DNA of 64,000 bases from assembly GCF_007744075.1 (NCBI RefSeq), contig NZ_CP036266.1, positions 5,503,748-5,567,747 of the forward strand, written 5' to 3'. The DNA comes from Gimesia chilikensis (GTDB lineage Bacteria; Planctomycetota; Planctomycetia; Planctomycetales; Planctomycetaceae). Shown piece by piece: positions 25,491 through 40,400 of the stretch. Under the pieces are notes generated by a model, which saw only the letters and a list, made by a program, of their open reading frames with translations, had not been told where the DNA came from and ran no database searches. Each line of letters starts with the position of its first letter. Position 1 is the first letter of the stretch. A program made the translations under genes and the position numbers.

Positions 25491-28400
25491 TGCCTGTGCC
25501 ACCTTCGACACATTCCCTGCCCCCTTCATAATGCCACGCACGCTACCCAGATCCAGCAGCGAAAACCCGATATTCACAATCGATTCAGTAGAGAGTTCGC
25601 CATCCCGTTCATATTGTTCATAAGCGCCAAAGAGTCCGTCTGATGCAGTGGCCACCGTATAGGATGCATAAGCAAGGCGCCCTGCAGTCGAAAGCCCACC
25701 CGAGACGACCGCCAGGGTGATTTCTGCACCGACCCTGAAGATAATGCCATCGACGTATCCTTCCTGATACCCCTCATCGAATGCATCCTGATTTCCATAC
25801 GGAGGCGACCAGGTTGATACTGGGATCAGGTTCGGAAATGGCCAGGCTGCCTTGATGAACCCATTGACTCGTCCCGTAATGTAGTCTTCAAACCGTCCTG
25901 CATCCCAGTCGTCGGCGACGGACTGCCCGAATGCTCTGAATTCGTTGACCAGATTCTCAATTTCCGAGTTGATTACATGTTGCCAGGTCGGATGCAGGTC
26001 GTTGATATAATCATCGATCTCCGGGAAATTCGAATGGCTGTCAGCAGCCATTTGAATTGACATCAACGAGGTAATTCCCTGGCCGCTGGCGAGAAACTTG
26101 AAATTTTCTGTCTCGGTACCTGGATCCCCAAATCCAATCGCACCAAAATAACCGACGCCGACTATATCAAAGATCCCGTAATCAATCGGCACATTCAGAC
26201 CAGGGTCGAAAGGATTCGGATTCTGGACAATCGTCCCTTCGTTGACCAGAATGAGCAGCGTTTCAATCAGGTCGTTCGTATTTCCGGTAGTGATGTCATA
26301 CGCCCCGAGATAGCTCCGTTCAGCTTCGTAATAATTCTCACTGGTATAGGACATCGGCGTCAGAACCTGGACCGGATTCATGTTCTCGTCGAAGTCATAA
26401 GAGATCCAGTCATACGTACCGGCTCGATGATCCTCCCCATTCAGCGTTTCCACAAAATCGACACTCACATCACCCGATAAAGTGGAATTCAGAACGTTAC
26501 CGTTTGCATCGACGGTATACTCGGCAGTTCCCTGCGAACGAAATATTCCACCAGCCTCCTGCTCCACGGTTGCGTACCCGTTGTGAGAGAAGCTGCCTCC
26601 GGTCACCATGAAAAAGGCTTCAGACGTGAAATAATAATCATAGAGCAGAGAATGTAATTCTTCCGTAGTTACGGTGAGAATCTGGGCATTGTCATCCCAC
26701 TCCTGATTCGATCGATAATTATCATGCTGTATGTAAGATCGAACCCACTCGCTGGAAGAAGCAGTTTCGGAGTCGACAAAAAATTCAGGCTGACTGCCAT
26801 AGTTACTCGAATCGGGCCCGTAATTATCAGTCATCAAGGGGACAATTCGGTAATCGACGACTGACTTTAAGAAATCAGACTCATGCTCGAAGGAGATCTT
26901 GGCGGAAACCAGTGCGCCCAGCGCATCGTATTCCTCATCGAGGATTTCAGAGTTTTTGTAAACCGAGCGTGAAGTCTCGTCATGATATTCCGAAATGCCT
27001 GAAGTGTAATTGGTAATCACTTCTTTAGAATAAGTGTTTGAAGCAGGTTGTTTCACATTGCTGTTCGTGCGGGATACGGTACCATCGGCCCGCACGATCT
27101 CGGACGATTCCTTACCCGTTGCCGGATCGGAATTGATCGACTCAATATTCACATAGGTTTTACGATTAGAATGATTCTGAGTCTCTTTCGAAGTCCGTTT
27201 TTCATATTTCCCGGACATCGAGGTGGTCTTTACTTCCAGATACTCCTGATCATCCAGCAGATTAAAATTGCCCCCCGCCAGCATCTCGTAGGTTTCGTCA
27301 GATGTAAATAATCGAAAATAAGTGGTATCCGTTCCATCTGACTTCTCCAGGGTATGATATTCCACCCAGCCATTGCCATCAGTATCAACAGGCGGTCCCG
27401 AGACGAGTTTACTGCCCGGCGTATGCAGTCGATTCGATGTATCACCATTGATGATGGTCTTGATATTGTTTGTCTTAGAACCAGCCCAGACCTTCTGATC
27501 GTTTTGATCTAACTGATAACTGACTGATGCAGATGTTTTTTCGTTACTGAATACATTCTTATGCTTGGAAACAGTACGAGTTAACCAATTGTCGATTTCT
27601 TTTGAGAACTGGGCATCATAATTCACATCTGAATAAATTGTATCTGAGATCGTCGTATAATCCGACGATGATTCCCCCTCACCTCCTCCCAGAATCGTAA
27701 TGGTACCATCGTAGTCTGTTTCATGCTCACGGAAGCTTTCCACACTAAAGGAAGATGTACCGGTCTTGACCTCTTCAGTAATTTTGCTTTCACTGTGCCC
27801 CTGACCTCTGACATATGTTTCTTCCTTCTTGGAATACTCATAGAGCTGCGAATTCCCAGTCAACCTACCCGGATGCAGCTCCGACCCTTCGAAAATCTGA
27901 GTTTTCGTCTGCCCCTGGGCATTGGTGTCGGTCAGGGTTTGCTCTGAACCGGTTTCGAATTCCCGGGCTTCATTATGCTTCTTCTCATACACTTTTGTAT
28001 GCACAACTCCAGCCTGGGGATCAGCAGATGACTGATTATAATTCACCTCCGAATCGTAGTACTTAAACCGATCTTCCATCCAGGACTTGTATGCGATACT
28101 GCTTGAGGTGCCGACGGTATTCCCGTTCGTGGTCTGATTCTGACTGGTGTTCGAATTGTAAACACTGCCGGTACCCTCTTCTTCATCCCGACTCTCAGAT
28201 TGGAAGCCCGTAATCTCCAGACCGTTGATCGGCGATGCGGGGTTGTTCAAAGTCCCCGATTTATTGATTTTGGTAGAACTCTTATTGAACCAGTTATCGG
28301 CACTGGAATAGGTGTCGTACTGATAGACATTTTTCGTGGTATCACCGGCAACGGAGATTGTTGTTTCCAGTGAATAATAGCCACTGGTTTTGACATCGTT

Positions 28401-31400
28401 CTTTTCATAAAACTCATGCGTTTTCTTTTCGGTAGTGGTCATGAGTCCGTGATCATCGACGGTCACTTTCGATTTTTTAATCGATTCGTCGAATTCGTCT
28501 CCATCACCAAAATAAGATGAGTAATAGTTAGAATAGGAACTGGAAGTGCCATTGGCAAAGCGATCGAACCTGCTGTTCGCCGTAGTCGTATAGTCCACTA
28601 CGTTTGTACGATAGGCCGTCGTTTCCTCTTCGTTATCCGGGTCGAGCACTTTGGACTTGTGAGTCATACTCTGGTTAGAACTGAGGCCCTGTAAAGAATA
28701 GTCCTCTGTCGACCAGTTCGTCGTAGCCCCACCTATAATCTGGACAGTCTCGTACTCGGAATAAAGACGCTCGATTTCTCCGGAAACCGAATTCGAATTA
28801 CGAATAGTCCCGGACAATACCACGCCATTCGCATTACGCTCATCGGTGAGATCTTTCTCGACGTCGGCATAGTAATCGCGTGTTTTCGTCAGATCAGAAG
28901 TCCCATAGGATATCGTACCCGTGTCAGACCTATACACCACATCGTTCGAAATGAGTGATCCGCCGAGTGTGCTGAGTGAATGGTTATAATCACGCGCGTA
29001 ATAGTTGTTTCCGTTGGAAGTCAGGGTCTCCTGTGTTTTTTCATCGGTACTCGACCAGCCTGAATTGATATCGATACTCTCGAATGACTCGGCAGTACTG
29101 GTTCCACCACCAGAATTATAGGAACCAGATTTCGTATCCCACTGCTGTATGTAGGTCAGTGTCCATTCATGGGAGACATAATCCCGCGAACTATACTGCT
29201 GCTGATCGACGGCCGTCGCACCCACAGTGGTGGCTGTCGTCCCTGTCGTTTGTGAATTATTAATTTTATCAACAGTCTCATAAATGGTGGTATCTTCTGT
29301 TGTCGATTGTGAGTAAGTTCCTGTTTCACCCACATAATTATCGCTCGCCTCATAGGTATAGAAGGTGCCGACAGTTCGAGTTTCTGTCGATTCAGAAGTT
29401 CCATTAGTTGTCACTCCCTGGAAGTCGGTCCGGCTCAAATCCTTGCGGCGAACAACATAACTCAAAGCAGAAGATGTTCCCTGGCCATCTTCACTGTAAT
29501 CCACTTCAATCGGGGTCGCATTTTCTCCCGTCGTGGAATAGGTCTCAAGCTCATATTTACCTTTTCCAGCATCACTGATTGCAGTCTCATTGAGGTAATA
29601 GTTCGTTTCCCCTTCTCCTCCTGGCTCATTGATTTCGGTTCTGGTATCCGTGTGACTGCTCCAGGTAAGATCAGCTGCTTCGTTATAGTCCGTTGAACTG
29701 GAACTGGTCTGTGAACCGCCGACGATATGTGTCGTCCCCACAACAGACACCGTGTATTTCCCAGTGGTATCATTCTTGCTTCCCCGGTCTACGGTATGGC
29801 TGACCGGATCTCCTGCAGGAGAGACATAGGTATATCCGGAAGAGGATCCATAGGCGAACGAGCCCGCATCCTGAACGGAGATGGTGAATGTCGTCCCCAG
29901 GGTATAATCGAGAACTCCATTGGTAATAGTGCCCTGCCCGTTGGCAGTTGTTTTGTAGATGGCAGCCCCATTGGAGTAGCTACTCGCGGTCGATATGCTG
30001 GTCGGTGTCGTGAACGAGGAACTGGTAGAATGGTCGTAGGTCGATGTCCCCCCTCCCAGGCTGGTGGTGGTCAGCGAGCCAGAACCGGTGATCACGCCGT
30101 CCACACTGCTCTCATGCACAATCAACATTGTCGAGTAATCATTGTTTCCGGAACTGGAGGTATTGCTCTCCAACAGCGAGTAGCTATTGACATCGTCTAC
30201 GGTTGAATCATGCTCCCGGAAACTGTCAGCACTGGTATTCCACATGATTGTCCCATTATGAACCTCATTCAATGTGCGCGCGGTATCAACATTTGTAAAT
30301 CCGGGATCAAAAGTCCCACTGAAGCTCAGATTGATCGTTGCGGTTTCATGTGCCATCCCGGAACTGGTTCCACCAAAGCTTGATGTCGTGTCAGCCGTGT
30401 TGTAAACACCTTGCAGGTTCGAGCCACTGGTCACATCAATGAAGGTAGTTGTATTGTTGTAGCCGCCGATCGTGCCGGTAAAGTCGACAACACCAAAACG
30501 GTCTGTATTGGTTGTGCTACTCAGGGTTTCCAGGAAGTTGCGGGTCCGATTGACACTGACATTCGAATTAGAAGAGAAGGTGGTCTGACCGTTCGCTGAA
30601 CTGTTATCGATAACACTGTTCGAACGAGTCAGATCCAGAATGTAAGTATCAGACATGAGATGACTCTGCGTATGCGTCACCTGCGATGATGTCGTCGCGT
30701 CTGCATAGGTCGTCATCGCGCCGCTGGCCGAATAAATATCTGTTTTTGTACCCGTCAGAATACTGATATGATTGACAGTTTCTGATTTCGTTACGCCGTC
30801 AACCGTGTTCGTGATGGTTTCATTGACATTCACTGCCTCATAGATTGGCGTGATGACCGAGTTTGAATAATCAAACGTCACCGTCGTGGTTGTGTCACCA
30901 TTCGCATCAGTAAAACTGGAAGCCGAATTGCTGAGAGACCACAGACCGTCATCGGCCACTGTATCTCCTGTCGAACCATTCGCTGTATAAGTACTGTAAG
31001 TTCGTGTTCCGGTTTCGGTACTGGTATAATCCACGCCGGATACAACGGGGGCAGCCAATCCTGCCGAAACAAACAGGCTCGCTTCAGACAGCTGTGAATC
31101 AACAAAAGTACTGCCGGCTTTAATTACGCCATCCTGATTGACCTTCTGATAACCATCATAACTGATCGAATATCCCTGTTCTCCGACATTCGTATGGATC
31201 GTTTCCGGTTCAGCAGCCGTCCATTGTTCGTTGACAAATTCGTCCGTACGGAACTCATCAACCTGATAGACCGCGTTACCATTGTAACCATAGGCTTCGA
31301 TGGTATAGCCATAAGTACCTGCCTGCACGAGGTAATATCCTGCCCCATCAACGGCGGTATAAGTGGTTGACACTTCATATTCTGAGACAACGCTTTCGAA

Positions 31401-34400
31401 ACGATACCATTCCCCATCGACCGTTTCTATTCCAAAGACAATCGTTGTAGTTAACAGCTCAGTCACAACTTCGGTAATGTTACCTTCCGCATCTGTGGTG
31501 GTCACAGTATCGGTGAAAGGAGTCGTTGTGTTTGTGTCTACATCACCAATTGAAGCAAGTAACGTCGCATCGATAACCATTGCACCGGTCTGATTATAGT
31601 CGGCATAGTAAGTCCCCTCAGTTTTGGCAGATTCGGACTCATACGTGTGTGCCAGCTCAATATCGTCTGTATAGAATGTGGCATGATCCTGCTCACCGGG
31701 AGTGAAAGGAGACTCTCCTCCCTGCCCGGTATCTTCACTGCCATCCAGGTCTTCATAAATCTCCTGCTCGTAGGTGAAAGTAATGGAACTCCAGCTTCCG
31801 AATTTATAGTTACTTTCTGCTTCATTCCACTGTCCGGCTCGGAACTGTACCGTATAGCTGTCATTTCCAGTCAGATAGGGCTGAAGGTTAACCAGGAAAT
31901 CTCCGTTGCCACTGGCATCGGTATACGTGGTCCCCTCGGCATTGCCATCTCCATCGATATCATACTCGAGAGGCATCGCCAGGACATCAGTGTCGGCATC
32001 GGTCACAACTCCGGAAATAATCACACTGCTGGTGATGCCGTCACCGTCTGTGCCGGTGTCCTCAACCAGAGCCAGTGCAGTAACCTCCGGCAGAGCATCG
32101 ACAGTCTGATCTTCTTCGTAGGTAAAAGTGATCGAGGCCCACTCGCCATATTCAAAATCGAGTATGCTCAGATCCCAGATGCCTGCACGAACCGAAATCG
32201 TCTGACTGCCGTACTCCAGACTCTGACCGGTAAAGTCCAGTTCGAATGAGCCACTGCCGTCATCGTTGGTGAAGACGGTGCCATCCACCACTCCGTCTGC
32301 GTCAAGGTCATACTCAACCAGAACCTGATCCATCAGCTCAGTCGAATAGGCCACCGTTCCAGACAGAGTCGGATCTGTGGTGATGTTATCAGCGGGAGTA
32401 CCGGTATCGTTCGCCAGATCCAGATTCAGAATTTCCGGCACACCAGGATCGACGGCTTCGAAGGTAAATTCGTATTCAAACCACTCTCCCAGCGTCTCCG
32501 TGGCGGTATCTTCATCCCAACCGTTGAACTGCATCAGAACCACATAAGTCCCAGACAGTGTCAGTTCCTCTGTCAGGTCGATAATCACCTCAGAGGTCAG
32601 AGGGTCAATCGTATCCACAGTCACATCGACGACACCATCCTGGTCGAGATCAATCCCGACCGACGTTTCTTCATACGCAGAAAGATCGCCGGTTACAATG
32701 GCGGAAATACGCGGATCCGATGTAATCTTGTCATCGGGTGTGTCGGTATCGTTGATTAACTGAATCGTCTCAAAACCGGGCAATGGATCCGCCGGAGGCT
32801 CATAGGTAAATGTCAATGTCACCCAGCTACTGAAGACATAATCACCGATATTAGCATCCCATTCGCTGACACGCACAGCGATCGTGTTTTCGCCTTCAGA
32901 GATTTCGCTTGGTGCGAGTGGGATCGTAAATGAACCGGTTCCGGTATCAGTAGTATAAAATGATCCATCTACGAACTGGTCTTCATTGACATCGTACTCC
33001 ACCAGCAGGCCATCGACAGAACCATCAGAATTCGTGACCGTCCCCGTCAGTGCAGGATTGGATGTAATGCCGTCACCATCGATCTCAGTATCTTCCAGCA
33101 GAGCGAGCTGCGCGACGACAGGGGGATCATTCAACGGTGCGTCGCGTGTGATGGTGATATCTTCCCATTCACCATAAATGTATTCCAGATTAACGCTATC
33201 CCAGTCTTTGGTACGCGCCAGGATGATGACCTCTCCATATCCAATTTCGGTTGTGTATTGCTGGCTGAATGCACCAGAAGTGACCGTAGTGGTTGCATCC
33301 ACTTGCAGGTCACCATCAAAATCGAATTCGATTTCGGGTTCGTCACCTCCATTGGTATTCGTCACCTGACCGATCAGATTGACGGCAGCTGTCGTCACAA
33401 CATCAGCTGAGAATTCTGTAATGACGGCAGCATTCGGATCGATTTCTTCCGGCGGAACATAGGGATCGTGTTCTTCTACATATTCAAAGGATAATGTATT
33501 CCAGACACCGGTGTTGATCACTTCTCCGTTTGCATCGACTTCAACAGCACGGGCCGAGAGACTAATCTCTCCATAAGCCAGATCCTGCCCTGTATCGTAT
33601 CTAAACGAGTCTATTTCTGTGACATTGATCTCAGTCGTCACATCCGCGATTTCGTCACCATCATAGTCGATTTCAATACGGACATATGCCAGGTCCCGTG
33701 TTGATGTCACCCGCCCGCGCACACTCGCGTCTTCGGTAATCATATCCCCAGAATATTCGGTATCATTCAGTAATCCAAAATCCGTAATTTCCGGATCGGG
33801 TCGCTGAGTGATATGAATTATCAGTGTACCTGTTGTCGTCCTTCCATGTTCGTCTTCGATGGTATATGTCAGAGTTTCCTGTCCCACAAAGTATACATTC
33901 GCGGTGTAAATGATGGTGCCTGGATCGGAACCTGCCGGCTCGATTTCCAGCGTTCCAAACAGGGGATCAGAGACAGAAATCAGACTAAAAGTATCGGTAT
34001 CCGCATCAGAATCGTTCTCCAATACATTGATTGTGAGCGGTTCATCCCCATACGCCTCTACTTCATCTGCGACAGTTGTCGGAGCTTCGTTAGCGAACAT
34101 CGTAAATGTAATCGTCGCCGTGGTCGTATTACCCAGCACATCCGTAACGGAATATGTTAGCGTATCTGTGCCTGTGTAATTCTCATCCGGCGTATAGGTA
34201 AATGTTCTGGTCAGATCTTCATTTGTTGTATTCGTAACATTCCCATGTAGCGGCTGCGTGATAATTTCAACCGAGATATGATCACGATATTCTGCCGTCG
34301 CAACAATCGGTATCTCCGCAAGAGTATCTTGTGAGATCTGGACTGACTCATTTGACAACGTGTATACAGGCAAGTCGAACAGTTCAAAGGAAATTGTCGT

Positions 34401-37400
34401 CCAGTCTCCAACGGCTCCCGTTATATCATCAACCAGTCGGACAGCAACGGTATTTTGCCCGGCCGAGATGGAAGCGGTCGGATTAAACGAGAAGCTTCCG
34501 TTTTGATCCAGGCTCGTAGTTGTTTCGACACTGCCGTCATTCTGAAAATCAATTTCCACTGTAAAATCAGCATAATCTTCAGTCGTGGTAACAGTGCCCG
34601 TCAATTCCGGATCGATTGTGATTTGATCATCATCAATTCCCGTATCATCAACCAGTTCGAGACCGTCGATACTCGCATTGACCTCAAGCGGCACATCATA
34701 AGTGAACGTCAGCGTGGACCAGACACCATAGATATACCCGGAATCTTCTGCAGGGAGACCGAGGGCTCGTACACCGATGGTGTGAACCCCGGCACCGATT
34801 TTTGCCCCGAGATCATAAGTAAACTGTTCCCCCACGACTTGTGGTACGTTGACATCGACGCTGCCATCATTATCAAGATCGATCTGCAGCAGATATTCAC
34901 TGTTTGTCCCGTCATCGATGATCTGACCTGTAACCGTTGCGTCTGAGGAAATCAAATCCCCGGGCGTATCAGTGTCATTGGCAAGCGTCAGACCAGAAAT
35001 AAACGGAGTCGCTTCATTGAGGACCGAGTCGTACGTAAACGTCAGGGCAGTCCAGCCACCATAAATATCTGCATTGAGCAGTGGTTCCCACTCACCCGCT
35101 CTCACCTGCACAGTCACTTCGCCATCGGGAAGATAGTCTCCCAGATCAATCGTGAAGAGTTCGTCGGTTGTAAGTGAAAGATCAGAGATACCGTCATTGT
35201 TATAATCAATCTGAATCTGATAGCTGCTTTCAGTTTGATCAGCATCGGACAGACTTCCCGTCAGTACCGGATATGCCGTAATCAGATCTCCCGGTGTCCC
35301 TGTATCGAGAGCCAGGCTCAGTTCATCGATTTCAGGTGGCAGATTATCCACAATAGTGGCAACTCCCTGACCATCCGCAATCAAAACATTCTGACCTGTC
35401 GCCTGTGCATTACTGAGATTAACCAGGAATTGCTCGACCGCTTCGACAGTCATATCTTCGGTCAAGGTAATAGTGATCGTCTGCGTTTCACCGGCATTGC
35501 CAACAAAACTGAGTACGTCCGCATCAGCACTGAAGTCACTGACATCAAAGGCGGTATCGTCAGAAGTTGACCAGTTTACTGACACGCCACCGTTCACGCT
35601 GTTGCTCAGCGTTACAGTAAAGACGGCCACTCCAGCAGCTTCATTCACGGTAATGTCATCGATGGAAAGATAAACATCGATCCCGGTCACGGTCACAGTC
35701 ACCGTTTCAGTACTGACGGCGTTATGTGAATCAGTGACCGAGTAAGTAAACTGCACCTGCCGGGTCTGTCCTGCTGCCAGATCCTGGAAATCGGTTCCGG
35801 GATCAAAAGTGAAGATTCCATTTCCTTCAGAGACAACGGTGCCTTCACTTGGATCGGATGACACTGCATAGACCAGCGAACTCGCATCGTCATCACTGTC
35901 GATATCGGCTGCCAGCACATCAATTGAGACAGCGGCCCCATCCTCCATCGCCTCAGCATTGACCGAGCTTACTGTCGGTGCATCGTTGACGCCGGTAATC
36001 GTAATCACTGCGGTCTGGGCAACGACGCCACCATTACCATCAATCACATTGTAGTTAAAGGTAATGACCGCCGATTCGCCAGCCGCCAGACTCTGATAGG
36101 CACTCAGATCAATCCCCAGGCTGGTTCCGTTATCAGTAACCCCGGAATCATCACCACTCACCAGCGTCAGACCGCTGACCCCCAGATTGTCCGAGAGATC
36201 AGTGTCACTGGCGTTTTCCAGTAGATCCAGGCTAAAGTTGCTGTCATCTTCGGTTACATTGGAAATAACGTTCCCACTCACGATCGGTACGTCATTCACG
36301 CCGGTAATCGTGATCACCGCGGTCTGCGCCGTCACACCACCATTACCGTCTGTCACATTATAGTTATAAGTGATAACTGCCGTTTCCCCGGCGGCCAGAC
36401 TGTTGTAGGCACTCGGATCGATACCCAGACTTGTTCCGTTCTCGGTAATCCCGGAGGTATCTCCACTGACCAGCGTCAGACTACTCACGCCGAGCACATC
36501 ACTCGTATCCGCATCACTGGCACCCGTCAACAGATCGAGACTGAAACTGCCATCATCTTCCGTCGTCGCGTCGTTGGTTACCACCGCCCCCACAACGGGT
36601 GAGTCGTTCACGCCGGTCACGGTAATCGTCGCCGTCTGGGCAACCACACCACCGTTTCCATCCGTCACATTATAGCTGTAGATGATGACTGCTGTTTCAC
36701 CGGCGGCCAGACTGTTATAAGCACTCGGATCGATGCCCAGGCTCGTTCCGTTCTCAGTAATACCGGAGTTGTTACCGCTGACATAAGTCAGATCCGTAAT
36801 ACTGAGTAAATCACTCAGATCCACATCGCTGGCGTTAGTAAACAGATCCAGGCTTGTGCTGCCATCATCTTCAGTCACAGTCAAACCGGCTGCTGTCACT
36901 TCAGGTGCATCATTGACGCCCGTAATCGTAATCACCGCGGTCTGCGCGACCACACCACCATTACCGTCTGTCACGCTATAGCTATAGGTGATGACTGCTG
37001 TTTCACCGACGGCCAGACTGTTGTAGGCACTCGGATCGATGCCCAGACTCGTTCCGTTATCGGTGATCCCGGAGGCATCTCCACTGACCAGCGTCAGCCC
37101 ACTCACGCCGAGCACATCGCTCGTATCCGCGTCACTGGCCCCCGTCAACAAATCCAGACTGAAACTGCCATCATCTTCCGTCGTCGCGTCGTTGGTTACC
37201 GCCGCTCCCACAACGGGACTATCGTTCACACCGGTCACGGTAATCGTCGCCGTCTGGGCAACTACACCACCGTTACCATCGGTCACATTATAGCTGTAGA
37301 CGATGACCGCCGTTTCCCCGGCTGCCAGACTGTTATAAGCACTCGGATCGATGCCCAGGCTCGTTCCGTTCTCAGTAATACCGGAGTTGTCACCGCTGAC

Positions 37401-40400
37401 ATAAGTCAGATCCGTAATACTGAGTGTATCGCTCAGATCGACATCACTGGCGTTAGTAAACAGATCCAGGCTGGTGCTGCCATCATCTTCAGTCACAGTC
37501 AAACCGGCTGCCGTCACTATTGGGGCATCATTCACCCCCGTAATCGTAATCACCGCGGTTTGCGCAACCACACCACCATTACCGTCTGTCACGCTATAGC
37601 TATAGGTGATGACTGCTGTTTCACCGACGGCCAGACTGTTGTACGCACTCGGATCAATACCCAGGCTCGTCCCGTTATCGGTGATCCCGGAGGCATCACC
37701 GCTGACCAGTGTCAGGCCACTCACGCCGAGTACATCGCTCGCATCCGCATCACTGGCCTCCGTTAACAGATCCAGACTGAAACTGCTGTCATCTTCCGTC
37801 GTCGCATCATTCGTAACCGCACCAGACACAACAGGCGTATCGTTTAAGCCCGTAATGGTGATCGTAACCGTAGCGGAAGCTGTCTCTCCATCAAGATCAG
37901 CGATCGTATAAGTAAAGGTTTCCGTGGCTGATTCACCTGCAGCCAGCCACTCGTATGCACCATTGGGATCATAACTGAATGTTCCATTCGCATTGACAGT
38001 GAGCAGAGCACCAGAGCCCAGACTGATCGTATTCGCAACATTTGCCTGGTTGTCATTGACGGCAGTGACTGCAATGCTGTCATAGAGATCAGGATCACTG
38101 TCCACTCCATTTCCGTTATCTGCCAGAAGACTCCCTCCGACAGAATCAGATTCCGTAGTGGAGAATTCATCCGGTTCTGCCACAGGAGCTCCATTGATCC
38201 CGATAATTGTGATCGTCGCGGTCTGAGTCACAATACCGCCGTGACCATCGATCACATTATAACTGTAAGTGATCACTTCAGATTCATCCTGAGTCAGCTC
38301 TGCGTAAGCTGACGGATCGATGTCAAGTGAAGTTGCATTCACAGTAATACCCGTCGCATCTCCACTCAGCAGTGTGAGACCACTTACAGTCAATGTATCA
38401 CTGGCATCAAAGTCACTGGCCCCCGTTAACAGATCAAGCGTATAAGCACTGTCATTTTCTGTCACATTGGAAGTCACAGCGGCACTCACGATGGGAGCAT
38501 CATTCACCCCCGTCACGGTGATCGTCACACTCTGAGCGACCACACCACCGTTCCCATCAACCACATTGTAGCTATAGGTAATCACTTCAGTTTCACCGAC
38601 CGCCAGACTGTTATAGGCACTCGGATCGACGCCCAGACTCGTCCCGTTATCGGTGATCCCGGAGGCATCACCACTCACCAGCGTCAGACCACTGACACTT
38701 AAGATATCAGACAGATCCACATCAGAGGCGTTCGTCAATAGATCCAGACTGAAACTGCCTGCATCTTCAGTCACTTCAGAAGTCACAGCAGCACTCACGA
38801 TGGGAGTATCATTCACCCCCGTCACGGTAATCGTCACACTCTGAGCAACGACTCCGCCGTTACCATCAACCACATTGTAGCTAAAGGTGATCACTTCGGT
38901 TTCACCGACCGCCAGACTGTTATAGGCACTCGGATCGATGCCCAGGCTCGTCCCGTTATCGGTAATCCCGGAAGCATCACCACTCACCAGTGTCAGCTCA
39001 CTGACACTCAGGGTATCTGACAGATCCACATCAGAGGCGTTCGTCAGCAGATTCAGGCTGAAGCCGCCTGCATCTTCAGTCACTTCAGAAGTCACAGCAG
39101 CACTCACGGTCGGAGCATCATTCACGCCCGTCACGGTGATCGTCACACTCTGAGCGACCACACCTCCATTCCCATCAACCACATTGTAGCTAAATGTGAT
39201 CACTTCGGTTTCACCGACTGCCAGACTGTTATAAGCACTCGGATCAACGCCCAGACTTGTCCCGTTATCGGTGATCCCGGAAGCGTCACCACTCACCAGT
39301 GTCAGACCACTGACACTTAAGATATCAGACAAATCGACATCAGCAGCGCCGGTCAACAGATCCAGACTGAAACTGCCAGCATCCTCAGTCACTTCAGAAG
39401 TCACAGCGGCACTCACAGTCGGAGCATCATTCACCCCCGTCACGGTGATCGTCACACTCTGAGCAACGACTCCGCCGTTACCATCAATTACGTTGTAACT
39501 GTACGTAACAACTTCCGTCTCGCCGACCGCCAGACTGTTGTACGCACTCGGATCAATGCCCAGACTTGTCCCGTTATCGGTGATCCCGGAAGCGTCACCA
39601 CTCACCAGCGTCAGACCACTGACACTCAGGGTATCTGACAGATCCACATCAGCAGCGCCCGTCAACAGATCCAGGCTGTAGGCTCCGTCGTCCTCTGAAA
39701 CCGCTGAAGTCAATGCAGCACTTACCGTGGGAGTGTCATTAATCCCGATAATGGTAATCGTCAACGTCTGAGCCACCACTCCGCCATTACCATCTACGAT
39801 ATTGTAATTGTATGTAATGACCTCTGTTTCACCGGCAGCCAGACTGTTATAGACACTCGGATCTACGCCCAGGGTCGTCCCGTTATCGGTGATCCCGGAG
39901 GCGTCGCCACTCACCAGGGTCAAACCAGCCACACTCAGTGTGTCTGTCAGATCGACATCAGCGGCCCCTGACAGTAAATTCAGGCTGTAACTGTTATCGT
40001 TTTCAGTAATGATCGAAAGCACCGGAGCGGTCACCGTCGGATCGTCGTTGACGGGATTAACCACCAGTGTAAAGGTATGTGTGCTTTCGACACTCAAATC
40101 ATCCGTCACTGTAATGGTGATCGTTGCCGATCCATGCTGATCGGGATGGGGAGTGAATCGGAGAATCCCTGTCGTGTTTCCAGCAACGTAACTGACCACA
40201 GGGTCGGGAACCAGTGTATGATTATCACTCGCAGCAGTGACGGTCTGAACTTGAGCACCACTGACACTCGCCACGATCCCTGTCAGGTAAACGGACTTTT
40301 CGGGGGAATCCTCATTGATCACCAGACTGTCATCATTGCGAATGAAAGCAGTTGCCTGGTCTTGAACCACAGCCACTCCATTGAAGGCAACTAAATTACT

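Noticed and set aside
35690-40330. Regular repeats that could be taken for a CRISPR array
   Set aside because: Period about 306 bp, no short spacers, and the whole stretch is one translated frame of VCBS-type domains.
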